DNA from: Yamagishiella unicocca
Taxonomy: Eukaryota > Chlorophyta > Chlorophyceae > Chlamydomonadales > Volvocaceae
Direction of reading: 5' to 3'
DNA length: 64,000 nucleotides
Assembly (NCBI GenBank): GCA_003116995.1
Contig: BDSL01000152.1
Span: forward strand, 1-64,000
Below are positions 12,521 to 23,099 of this stretch, one piece after another. The position numbers and the translations under genes are program-made. The notes beneath the pieces were generated by a model. It was not told the origin of the DNA and did not search any database. It saw only the letters and a program-made list of their open reading frames with translations. The first letter of the stretch is position 1. Each line of letters begins with the position of its first letter.

Positions 12521-13093
12521 AAGACGCACCGGAGATCCGTGAAGCTGGGCGCATGGCCGTCACTGACGCCGGTGTGTGCACAGCCGGCGACTGAGGAATG
12601 AGCTCGGCGCAAGTCGGATTTAATAAAAATGGGGGGGGTGGGGGTTGGGAAGGGGAAGGCAGAGCAGTTCGACGGGAAAGGCTGAACTGCTGCGGCAGCA
12701 GGCCGGTCCCATTGGTTGCGTTACTTGTCCTACAGAAGCCCCAGCAGGACGTGAAGAGCATATTTCAGACACAGCTGCCGCCGCTCAGACCTTACGAATG
12801 GGTATGTGATGATGTGTGGGTCGGCACTGACTAGGGAAGCCGATTAGGAAAACGCAGATGCATGCTGCATCTGCCCAAAGTGCCTACGTCCCAATATATA
12901 AAACGTCTGACTGCGTATATCGTAATACCGTGGGGGACTGGGCGTTAGTGGGAACGCGGTTCGCTTCCCTGGCCCACTGCGAGTCTGGTTAGCATCTGAA
13001 GTACGAAGACAGCCTCCATCAAAGTCGCCGCCCCACACCGGCAGCTTTTATGCCCAACCAAGAACGATCAGTGCACTGTTTGCGGAACAACAG

Positions 13094-13100
13094 TATAAAT
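13094..13100 (+). promoter_or_regulatory. TATA-like box
   Basis: TATAAAT lies 74-80 bases upstream of a 123-codon open frame starting at 13174. No gene product is recognised there, so this may be a chance match or the promoter of a decayed element. Confidence 0.2.
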
Positions 13101-13480
13101 AGCAGCAACCCTTACGCTGGGTCCCAGATACACAAGGCCATTCGGGCGATCTGCCGTTTCCTAGAGGCTGCCGTTGTTTGTTGACCTCAACTGGCCGATG
13201 GTATTAAGTACCAACGTTTCTTCCCATCTCGCTATGGGCATCGGCCCGTTTCGGGTGTGGGACTTTTCCGGGATCTTGGGGGGGGTATCCGATTGTGTTG
13301 CCGAGGCGTGCTGCTGTCTCTCCTTTCGGGGGTCTGCTTGGGATGCATGTGGCCATGTGCAGGGAAGCCATCAGCGCAACCTCCCCCTGTGTATTGGTGC
13401 TTGCTGTTTCCTCTGGGCTCTCGGTTGTGAGGCTCTGGGTGGTTTGCCTTTCGGAACCGTCGGTTTTCCTTGCTTTCCTT

Positions 13481-13547
13481 GTCTCTTTCAGTGTCAGGCG
13501 ATGCGCTCGATGGCTCTACCTTTTATGGTCTGGAGCCCACTGTAACA
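13481..13547 (-). repeat. Short dispersed repeat, copy B (inverted)
   Basis: The minus strand reads GTTACAGTGGGCTCCAGACC, then GAGCCATCGAGCGCATCGCC. It is in inverted orientation relative to copies A and C. Copies B and C face outward from a roughly 780-bp interval. Confidence 0.6.
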
Positions 13548-14329
13548 ATTACAAGGACCCACTGGAAAGGGGCTCCGTTACTGCGGAAGGGTTACAGGGA
13601 CCCAAAGAGGCCCCGGAGGCCTCCGCTCACTCCTTCGTTCCCAGCACTCGGCAGCAGCCGCAGTCCCGCACGCCCTGCTGCACCTGCCCCCGACAAACTG
13701 CGGATGTCCGGCCCACCGATAGATGCCGCCGCCCTACCTGCCTCGCTCGGGCCCTCCCTGGCGCAACCGACTGCTGCCTCCCGCCTCCCTCCTGCAGTAC
13801 TGCATGTGCTCTCCGCTCATGCTGGATGAGTTCAGAGAGTTCGTGGAAACGGACCAGTTGCGTGAGGGTGAGCGACAGGTGCTGCAGGCGCACTGAGATT
13901 AGCTTGCTGCGTCCGACGGCCAGGGCAGTAAGGGGACGCGACCTTGCGTGTTTTGCTCGCGAGCCTCCAGCGCGTCGGCGGACGGCCATCACTCCCGCAG
14001 CCTCCCGTGCTCCCGTTTATTTCTCTGCCTCATTAGGCCCCTGCCGGACGGTGCTTCTCTTGGGTGTGGGGCTTGCCTGGGATCTCAGGTGAAAGGTTAT
14101 TGTTCGGCTTGCAGTGATGGTCTGCTGTTCTCTCTGGGACGGAGGTGTGCTTTGGCTGCAGTTGGCGTATTGGGCCGTCTGGGCTAGTGTGCCCCCTGGG
14201 TGGTTGTTGCCGCTCCTCGGAGCCGTTCTTGATCGTATCTTGGTCGTGGACACGTGCAGCATTATAAAACTGAAGGTGATGAGCGAGAGCCCTCATCAGT
14301 CGCGGGACCAAAACCAGTAATAACCACAT

Positions 14330-14400
14330 GTTACAGTGGGCTCCAGACCCGAAGGTAAAGCTATCGGACACATCGCCGGGCACTGACGGAGGCACAGGAG
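14330..14400 (+). repeat. Short dispersed repeat, copy C
   Basis: It reads GTTACAGTGGGCTCCAGACC followed by AAAGCTATCGGACACATCGC. With copy B it forms an outward-facing inverted pair. Confidence 0.6.
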
Positions 14401-15255
14401 CAAAAAACCCATTCAGGCGAGACCACCGAAAACCCGAACGAGGGTCCAGAGCACAAACAGCGGCGCCCGGAAGCTGAGACGTGTAGACATGATACGTTGT
14501 ATTCAACCTTCGTCAACCTAGCAGTCAGATAACACCGAAAGCTGCAAGGGAAATGGCGATCTTTCGCTTTCCAATCGGACTTCAGTAGCTCGGCCCGTAC
14601 TGATTCGAAACATAATTACAGCGACAAACAAGCCACAGACGCTAACGCTCGGAGCGTTTCTACCGCCTCTGCGCTCCAGAGGTTGTGCGGACAGGACAAT
14701 GCTCGGCAGCACCGACCGCTCGCGATCCTATTGGTCGCCGTATTGCACGAAAGCCTTTCTGACCTTCCGACCCTAGAAGACACCTGTCTCCTTTGTCTAT
14801 AAGCCGCGACCGAGAGGGCGACGTGTGGGATGGGGGAAGTGTGCGGCCCCCCCGGGTCTTTGCACCTCTATCCTCTATCCTCACACCTGCGATGTGGCAG
14901 GCCGGCCCGCGCCCCTTGGGCGCTGCACGGGGGCCGCTCTGCTCTCAGCAATCCTAAACTCTCAACTCCCCCCCGGTCGGACGACCAACAAACGCGAATC
15001 ACGAAATAAACCAGACAGCAATCAGGGCCCAAAACAAAAAGGTAGGGGCGGGCGGGCGAAACAAGTTCCCAAATACACTTAGGTCGCGCGTGAGCCCGGT
15101 CCCGCCAAAACCGGTCGCTGAAAATGATTCCCTGAGAATGAAAACAGTTAAGGGGACCCTAGCAACGAAAGGCATTCTAAAGAAGCCCGCGGGCCGTTTC
15201 ACCTACGAACAAACCTGCGCGCCAACCCACGTCCGAGGGCCCTACGACCGCTTAG

Positions 15256-16230
15256 AAACCAATTTTCGGAGCAGGATCCGAAAATACCGCTTATGAGGCG
15301 CCTCACACAACCAGCAAGGGCACCTTTCAGAAGGACTGTCCCAAGGACCTGCAGGGCATGCGTGACTACTGGGACACTCTGCCGAACAGCTACGGAAAGC
15401 TCAGCCACGTGGCGCTCACCCTGCACAGTGTAACACCTCATGCTGCGGGCAATGAACGCTGCTTCAGCGCCATGGGCAGGACCCACTCAGACGACCGCAA
15501 CCGGCTGACTCTGGGCAAGGTCAGCATGATCACAACCATCCAGATGTACAACCGCCAAATGCAGCCGGAGGGGCCCCAGCACATTGCTGACCAGCGCGCA
15601 GCTAAACGGGCTAAGATGGTGGCGTCGCAGCAGGCTTCCCAGCAGGAGCCACCTAGCCAGCAGGCACAGGAGCAGGCACAGCTGCAGCAGGCGCAGCAGG
15701 CAGCCTTCAACGCTGGCTTGGTGCACATTGCGAACAGGCAACGGCAGCAACCGCAGGCAGTCGTCAACGCGCTGGCGCACCCTGCTGCCGCTCCGCTGGC
15801 TGGACTGTATGGCCACGAGGAGCTGGTGACGGCCGTGCTGCAGGAGGAGGCGATAGCTGAAGGCAGCACCGCTGCTGCCACCAGTGCTGGTGCTGGCAGC
15901 GGGAGCACTGGTGCTTACGGCGCCCATGCAGCTGTGGCCGTCGCTGAACAGGCTCAGGACAACCAGGACGAGGATGAGGAGTGGGCCCCTGCAGACCTCG
16001 AGGAGTCCCTTCAAACGGTCTACGCCGAGCAGGAGGAAGAGAGGGAGCCCACCGTGCGTGCTGCGACTGCGATGGGCCTCATGACTGGCGAGGCTGAGGG
16101 CCTCGCCGCCCCGGAGACTGTGTACCAGCTGATACGGCAGCATTTCCCCTGGGTCATTTGGACCAAGAACCCTCTCAACTTCGACGTCGGGGAACGGGCC
16201 CGGGTGTACCAGGTTGGAGGGGAGCAATGA
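15256..16230 (+). pseudogene. hAT-superfamily transposase, C-terminal part only
   Basis: The open frame runs from just after an in-frame TAG (15253-15255) to TGA at 16228-16230. The first methionine is at 15358. The segment HAAGNERCFSAMGR followed by RNRLTLGKVSMITTIQMYN matches the hAT dimerisation domain, where an A-x-x-E-R-x-F-S core is followed by R-x-R-L. The catalytic RNase-H-like core and the BED finger that precede this in complete hAT proteins (usually 600-800 residues) are absent. Downstream the protein has an atypical Gln/Ala-rich stretch, then an acidic tail (QDNQDEDEEW) and a tryptophan-containing end. It is therefore either the last exon of an element with unrecognised upstream exons or a 5'-truncated copy. 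Terminal inverted repeats were not found. Confidence 0.75.
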
Positions 16231-18421
16231 GAGATAGAGAGAACCTGTGTATCGGGTGTTGGGGATATCCAAATAGCTAGCATGGGAGTGGTGAAGCCGA
16301 AGAGTGAAGGTTGTGAAGGGTTTTATCTGGTGGCGGTCACTGTGCTTTTGCCACGCACACCGTCAACCCTTTGTTAAGGACTTGCCTGTTAGTGAAGGTG
16401 CTGGAGCGCGACTACAGGCGTATCTACATTTAAACAATCAATGACATAGGCTCCTCCAGTGTTAAGGCTGTGTTGTAGGCGCCAGTGTTAAGGCTGTGTT
16501 GTAGGCGCCGTTGCTAGGGTACCGGTAGAGCCAGTGGAAAGACCGCCCGCTTGCTTCTCGTTGGATTGGCACGTTCTGGGCGTCCGCTGAAACTTCAGAA
16601 TTTACGCTAACGTGTTTTATATGTATTGCATCTGAAAGGAAGGCTTATTTCCTTGTTTTTCTGTACGCCAAAGATAACGCATTACGCCGAGGGGTCGCGA
16701 TGTACGACACAATTACGCCTATACCGGCTATACGCTTGGCGTAAAGATTTGACCTGTAAATTACGGCGGAAGCTCGAAATATTTACGGTGCCAACGCTGG
16801 GCACGCCTTAACAAAGACCTGCTGGCGACACGGCAGCGGTCCCGTTGTCATACGGCCGCCCAAGCAGCGCCTCAGCCGCGGTGCCGCTGCGCCGCCGCCG
16901 CACGGTAATCCACGTATGTTGTCCTACGGAAGGCAGGTGGCAGCGGGGGCAAGGGGCGCAAACACGGCTTGGCACCCGTAGTACGCAAAGTGCATGAAGC
17001 CAGTTGTTGTAATGGTCGTCGGTTGTGACTTTGGGAATGGCGCCGGCCCGTTTCCTCAGCGGCATCCTGGGTATTCTGTAACGGGATTAACCTGCGGGTC
17101 CAGAGAACGGGAGCTGTACAGTCAGAACATTTCCCAAGGCACGAAGCATGGCTGGATGGCATAATGAGAAACCTCAAAGAAGGCCCCCAATAGTTCTGCA
17201 ATGCCACTCTTACCCAGTTATCGAATCCTGGGATGGTTGCGCTGTTGATTGCGGCAAACGAGTGCAGAACACGCCGTCCATGGACGTTCGCCATCAGGGC
17301 ACGTCGGATACAGCTGCAACTATCAGGATTGCAGCTGCAAGTACATGTGCGTTAGGAGCAGCCAGAAAGATGTTCTTGCAACATTGTGCTGAAATGCATA
17401 CCCCAATCCTGAGGTACCGGTGGCTGTCCTTCGAACGAATGTAGCCAGAACAGAGCTTACATTCACTGCTCTGAAGCAAGGTAACGTGGACGACTCAGTT
17501 GAAAGGAAATCCTGGCATCATTGTATGTGTAATAGGCCAGATGGATGGCTAAAGGCGGACATGCACCGTTTCGCCTTCGTAAGGGTCGACCTCAAATTGG
17601 TTGCTGGCTATCATTAGTGTTAATGCACAGAGAGCATGTGGTTCACAATCCAGTATGGACGCGGCAGAATGCAACAGCTACAAGGGAGCTGGAGCTGGGC
17701 AGTCCGCCCGCAGTACGATAACTGTCACTACTGCTTGCACTGCACTGGAAGGTCACTCGCCTGGACCTGGTCGTCATGAGCGCACCAGGGTATGCAAAGC
17801 TTCTAAGCACTATATAAAATTGTGACCGAACAACGAGAGAAGCTATCGCCAGGTGGAGGCTTTCCGCGCGACCAATTGTCAGGAATTTTAGTATTGACGG
17901 CCAATTTGCTATATAGCAGCCAATTATCAATTCCCCAGCACCAGGTGCAAAATGACAGGAGTGCCAGGTAGTGCATCCTGTACCGGAAGCGCAAGGAAAG
18001 GTTCGGCTGCGCTCCTGCGCTTGCATGTGCTGAACATGGATAACGCATCAAGCACATTAAAGTGCAAATCCTTATTTTGGTTCACACCCATTTACTCGTC
18101 GGCTAGAGCCCTTTGAGGTGTACCGTTCCTGACAGCCAGAGGTAAGGTTACTGTTTGAATTTGCCCGACAGATAGCAGCAGATAGATACGTTTCGAGTGC
18201 TCTCTCAGCACCTTATTAACGGGTATCATCAGGATTGAGCAGCGTTATCTGGGTGGAGGCTTGCCGGTAGAGCGGCAAAGCCAATCTTCAATCAGTTCCC
18301 TTCGTCCTCAACTTTCTGCATGGTTTGGGTGCGAGGCCGCCTGATGGCTGCACGGCGACGACCTAGTAGCGCACGATGCCACCATGAAGCGAACGGCCGG
18401 TAGCAGTTCGAAAACGATTTA
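16231..18421. other. No gene recognised
   Basis: The interval after the transposase stop contains a 26-bp direct repeat (16456) and AT-richer sequence. A minus-strand frame at 16872-17294 (140 codons) has no recognisable domain. Confidence 0.4.
16456..16507 (+). repeat. 26-bp direct repeat, two units
   Basis: Two perfect consecutive units of CCAGTGTTAAGGCTGTGTTG plus six bases lie about 230 bases downstream of the hAT transposase stop. The unit begins CAGTG, the kind of sequence that ends some hAT elements, but no matching inverted copy was located on the other side. Confidence 0.8.
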
Positions 18422-18790
18422 GTGCACGGTTTGGCGCACGGTGGGTGGGTCGCAACCCACGGGCCTGTCCAACCGGCCCAAACGGTGTTTAGGCCTGTCG
18501 CTACCTCAACTGGATGGGAAGCCCCCTTGTCGTTGGCAAGCGACTTGGGTGGATCATGCCCGCATACCCGCATCTGCCGATTTTGCGCGTGCGGCGCTGT
18601 CGAGGATGACATGCACGTTTTTAAAGGAGTGGCCCATGTGAGCTTGCGAGCGAAGTTTGAGGATGCGACAACATTGCAGGGCCACGACAATGGGGTAAGC
18701 GCCTCTGGCCGTGGCCAACTTTCGCTATGGCGTTTGGGACACTAGGCACGCGGCGATGAAGCGCCTCGCGCTCAAATGTTCACGGGGGGA
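18422..18790 (+). pseudogene. Non-LTR retrotransposon (LINE) 3'-end remnant
   Basis: The conceptual translation contains TRICRFCACGAVEDDMHVF and then, after a one-base frame change, SLRAKFEDA. This matches the Cys/His motif common after the reverse-transcriptase domain of LINE pol proteins (C-x-x-C-x-x-G-x-x-E-D-x-x-H, then C-P-x-Y-x-x-L-R). The Cys-Pro-x-Tyr piece is broken by the frameshift. A third frame continues with WDTRHAAMKRLALKC, plausible as the C-terminal tail. Only the terminal region remains; no reverse-transcriptase catalytic motif is visible upstream. Confidence 0.6.
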
Positions 18791-18900
18791 CGAGGATGCA
18801 CCCGCCCACCAACGTGTCTTAAGAAGACTTATCACCGTCCGAGGGCCCCCCGGCTTCTACCGACGTTTGCGCACTTGTGCGGAAGTTGTAACTTGTAACC

Positions 18901-18978
18901 GAGAAACTGAAGGCGGCCATCCACGAGTTCCAGGAGCTGCTGCCGGGAGAGCCGGTGGTCGCATTCATGAAGAAGTGA
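18901..18978 (+). pseudogene. Exon-like fragment ending in a stop, related to 25505-25575
   Basis: The frame reads EKLKAAIHEFQELLPGEPVV then AFMKK and TGA. A second diverged version at 25505-25575 reads KAAIHFLHELLPGAPVIAS. Conservation of the protein reading (AIH-x-x-x-ELLPG-x-PV) suggests both descend from one coding exon. The family is not recognised; it could be the tail of the adjoining LINE-like product. Confidence 0.45.
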
Positions 18979-19001
18979 GACATTTTCGTCGTTTATTTTA
19001 A

Positions 19002-20114
19002 ATTGTTACATGTGTCAGGATCCAACAGGGCAAAAGGGCTCCTCAGGAGCCCTCGCAACCGCACGGAAAGTTGATGTATTGTGCGATTACATCCGGAGCA
19101 TACCTGGCGAACGAAAATAGCAAGGCGACCAGCCGGCCCACCCGAGACTAACTCAGGTTGCCTCGCTCCCTGGAGCAGACCTACACGCAGTACCGCCATC
19201 AGAATGCCGTAACTACACAGCAACAGCGACTGTTTCGGTAGGGGAGACAGACCGCTTCATCAAAACAACCGCACGCCATCCCCAGATTTACTTGAATTTC
19301 CACAGCCCCGTTCGTCGGCGCTCTAACCGTTCCAAACAGCTCGCTCCGTGTGTCTCAAGCCGTTCATGTGTCTGCGCTTTGCTGTGGCTGTGACACACGA
19401 GCAAACACGAAGCGCTTGGGATAATGATAAAGGAAGTACAGATGCGCGCAAGCCTTTTACGTATCGCCGTCAGTACTTGCTGGGCCCTACCCGAAGCCAG
19501 AAGCGACACGACTCCCCGAGCTTTACGCAAGACAGCTGCGTGGAGCTAACGCAAGCATAGCTTCGATTAGTGGATATACGCTGCGGAAAGCACGGCACAA
19601 CCAACCGGCCAGCGACTGCTCGCGCATGCGCGTCTCGTACCTGGTGCCCTGCTCCAAATACATTGCGCTCCTCTTCCATCATTAGAAGCAGCGCCATCTG
19701 CAGAAAGACGGCATATCAGACACATGTCGTTACTAGTTACAGCTTGCGGGGCTGCTCAGGTGGTTCTCGTCCAGTTCGTATGACATGCCGCACATATCTT
19801 GGACTTCCCTAGCCAGCGATGCGTTAGGAAGTGAAGGGTCCTTTGGGAAACGGCAAGTCAGTTGAGGATGAGTGAGGAACACGCTCACAAACACAACCGA
19901 CTCTGCCCGTTCCTGCCTTCAACACTACTCACCTTGTCTGTCCATGTGCACCAGCCCCCACTATGGACTCGTCAGGGCTGGCCCAGCAGCAGGCGCTGTA
20001 GTCCTCAGCGCCAGGCTGCCAGCCCCGCCAAGTGCTGCCACCAAGCTCGGGCTGGCGGGTTGCCGATCCATGGGCAGCAGCGTGGCCGATACAAGTGGTG
20101 TGGCGAGGATCGTG
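19002..20114. other. No gene recognised
   Basis: Short open frames only. No repeats or domains were noticed. Confidence 0.4.
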
Positions 20115-20386
20115 GGCTGCAAGGGTTGGACTGGGCAAGCGCCAGGTGGAAATAGGTGCGAGGGGACCCAGATTCCTCAACAAGGTGACGGTGTTTACCA
20201 CCGCCATTCGGATGGCAACATTGGTCGGGGACTGAGGTCCGTGAGGACGCCGGTAGCGGGCATTCCCACTTCTGCTACCCGGGAATGGTTGGTGCGAACT
20301 GCAAGGCGGGGCTGTGCCACTGTGGGAACATGTGCAAGCGAGATGGGCATGTTGACCCTAGGTGAACTGGACGGATACAGTGTCGG
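20115..20386 (+). repeat. Dispersed repeat family, segment P, copy 2
   Basis: This is the plus-strand partner of 27-325. It contains GGACTGGGCAAGCGCCAGGT, AACATGTGCAAGCGAGATGG and GACGGATACAG in the same order as the first copy. Confidence 0.7.
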
Positions 20387-21649
20387 CACTCCGCCTTGCT
20401 GCTAGTTGACCACGGATCGAGCAATGGCAATCTGGCCGATGGCAGGATGCACGCTAAGGATTATCAATCGCCTCCGCTGCAGTCACCGCCGCCCGGCCCC
20501 CGACCCAGCCGCACCTCAAGCGCTTCGCCCGCAGGGGGAGGTCGGACGACCGGCAGCTACCGGAGGTGGTGGACCGGGTGGGTGGGGGATACATGCCAAG
20601 AGGGTGCCGGCATTCCCTGTGTTCACGAAAGCTCCAAATGCTTGCCATATTTACCTCCCCACCCCACCTACAAGTCCTCGAGGCGCATGCGAGACTCCTG
20701 CAGACGTAGCCAGAGCAGGAACGAATAAGTTCGGGGCACGGCGGTTTTACCTTCTGATCTGGCCCCCCCCCCGCTCGGTTTGTCCACTCCCCACCTAAAC
20801 CCGTTATTCCCCCCTGTCCTCCCCTATGCCCTCCTACCCTGGCTGCGTTCCCCTCCAGCGCCATTACTCCACCAGTAGTAGCGCGGCCCGCAATGCCCAA
20901 CACACCCTACTAAACGGCGATCACGAACACGGTAAGCATACGATTCCCCCGCCCTTCCCTACCGAGAGCGCCCGTCACCGCCGCTGGCCCCTGTGTGTTC
21001 CGCCAGTGTCAGGTGCCACCCCACCACTGGCCGCATGAGACCCACAGGGCGCGCCCAAGCGTCTCATGACGGCGGCAGCCGCCAGCGCCGACTACTGCAA
21101 GAAGGATGACCTATTGGAGTCGCTGAAGCAGGTAGACAGCGGGGTGGGGCGGAACGAGGAGTGCGGGAGCAGCCGTAGAAGCAAGTGAATGGCACACAGG
21201 ATGCCCTGGCAGCAGAGTCGACTGCATCTATCTCCGCATTCGCAGCGGAAAAACAACGTAGGTTGCACTGACAGCAAAGGAGCATCCAGCCGCTGTCCAG
21301 GAGCCGTTCGCGCACCGCCTGCTGTCCCGCAAGTGTTGCCTGTGGCCCCACACTGCTGTTCGGCCTATTCAACTGTCTAGAATCGATCGCAACCACGAAA
21401 GCTCATCATGACGTCATGTTAGCCTGTTCGTTAGGGCCGTGGGCCATGGACTTAGTGGACAACGCCAGCAGCAGGATGCGTTATGCGAGTCAGGGATTGG
21501 AGGAATTAATGGTCTAATTAAGTAATCGTAGAGCTTAATATTGTCAAAGGTCTGCGAAGAGGAGCCGCATGGCGCCGGAAGCTTATCCGTACTGCAGATA
21601 GCGAGACAGCCCAGACAGGGGATAGCCCTAGTTAAGGCTGAAGCTCGAG
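20387..21649. other. Unassigned, possible decayed exons
   Basis: Between segments P and Q are a few exon-like blocks, such as QRHYSTSSSAARNAQHT before a GTAAGC donor near 20932, and ADYCKKDDLLESLKQ before GTAGAC at about 21127. They cannot be chained with consistent phase and no family is recognised. Confidence 0.3.
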
Positions 21650-22050
21650 TATCCCAACCAAATGAATTGTAAAATGTGACGCCCGCCTGCCCTAACTCGG
21701 CTTGTGGAAGAAGCAGGCACCGCAGGAACACAAACTTATCGCATACCGGTATCCAGCTGTTATATGTCGCTGCCTGCATCTTGGAGCAAGATTTGGGAAG
21801 GACAGCACCACTAAATGGTATGCTGGAGGCTACAGCAATAGGTTGCCGGTCTGCTGCCGATGGACGGTAGGATGGCGGGAAAGGCAACCGAATACCAGCA
21901 AATTCAGCAAGAACCTGGCTCTCTGCGCGATGTTGATGCCAACCAACGCCAGCGATGAGGTTCTGCTGGTCCCAAAGGTAATCAAGGCCCCACTCGTGGT
22001 TGCTGGCGTCTGCGTTCGGTCAAACGGTGCCTCCACGAGCGGAATACAAT
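21650..22050 (-). repeat. Dispersed repeat family, segment Q, copy 2
   Basis: This is the reverse-complement relative of 1862-2240. In this copy P and Q point toward each other, whereas at 27-2240 they point away from each other. That would fit a unit that can be tandemly arranged or rearranged. Confidence 0.7.
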
Positions 22051-22862
22051 AGGATGAGGGGGGATGTCGAGAGGAAATCCGTGGTCCGGCGCGCAAAAAG
22101 GGGAGGGTGGGGGCTGATGTGAGGAAGCAGGGACAAGCTTAGCATGGGAAGACCGGCTAAGGGAACAGGGTGCCTAGGCGGCACTCAAAGATGGACGCGG
22201 GCCGCTGCCGAGACGAGCACTTGCTACGCTGGACGTCATCGTGATTCCACACGGGATTGCACGTTGTGCTCCGGGCGTGTGTTTCAAGCTTGGAAACCTC
22301 GTTGACGGTGGCCACCGCCCACTAACTCCGCGCTGCAAACGACGTGCTGTCTCCCCCTTTCCCCAGGCGCCTTGCACGTACACCGAAGCTAGGACTTCGG
22401 CAAGCTGCACGCCAGCTGCCTGTTTCCCGAGGTGCGAATGAACCTGTATGAATGAACCCATAGGTCAGGCTATGTGGTGTGCACGGCGCTTGGCGGGGTT
22501 GCGGGGCAGGAGTGCTGTGTGGGGCTGGTCCCGCCCCGGCAGGACGGCGGCGGGGTATGAGTTGGCAAGGGGGGAGGAGGTAGGGTTGGCTCCAGGGAGC
22601 GGGTGCTGGCCCCGCATTCGCATTCGCTTGCGAAGTAAACAGCCCGGACATCGTTGCGGCTGGACTGACGGGTCGCGGGGCCCTCCGGGGACTCCACGGG
22701 GCGCGGTGCACCCAATACACGCACATCGCACGACCGCAACGCCGCCATTCCGCTAGCCGAACGCGCTGCATCGATCACTGCACGATGCAAGCGCGCTGCG
22801 TCTCTCCGTGCCCTGCACCCTTTGCTCCCCGGATCCCACACATCCCCTACCCCTGCACTCAG

Positions 22863-23099
22863 GCAGCCGGGCAGCGCAGGAGCAGCCGCAGCGCCGCGAC
22901 CGCACCGGCTCGGACGGTGGGGCTGGACGAGGCGCATTGCGTTCTTCCCACGTTGAGGAGTCTGGTAGTCATGGCAGTCGCTCCCGCGACCCCACGCCCA
23001 CCCGCCAGATCACCTCCCTGGGCATCGGCCACACCACGGAGCCGCTGACCAGGTACATCGCGGACGCCGCGGCGGAGGCGGCGGCCGGACTGGCCACAC
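22863..23099 (+). pseudogene. Candidate exon of an unknown gene
   Basis: A CACTCAG acceptor precedes an open block, and a GTGAGT donor follows at 23100. The translation ends in TRQITSLGIGHTTEPL then TRYIADAAAEAAAGLAT, which looks like genuine protein composition. A block about 200 bases downstream (YDKEQGQGALREAV) resembles a following exon, but its phase does not fit by one base. I therefore consider this a decayed or mis-modelled gene. Function unknown. Confidence 0.3.

Larger units (their letters stand above)
11887..15255. other. Repeat-rich stretch, no gene recognised
   Basis: This stretch contains three copies of a short dispersed repeat (12451, 13481 and 14330) and a TATA-like box. Open frames reach about 265 codons (13295-14092, plus strand) but are composed of low-information sequence with no domain I can name. 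The 3' part leads into the hAT transposase fragment and may include decayed upstream parts of that element. Confidence 0.4.
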
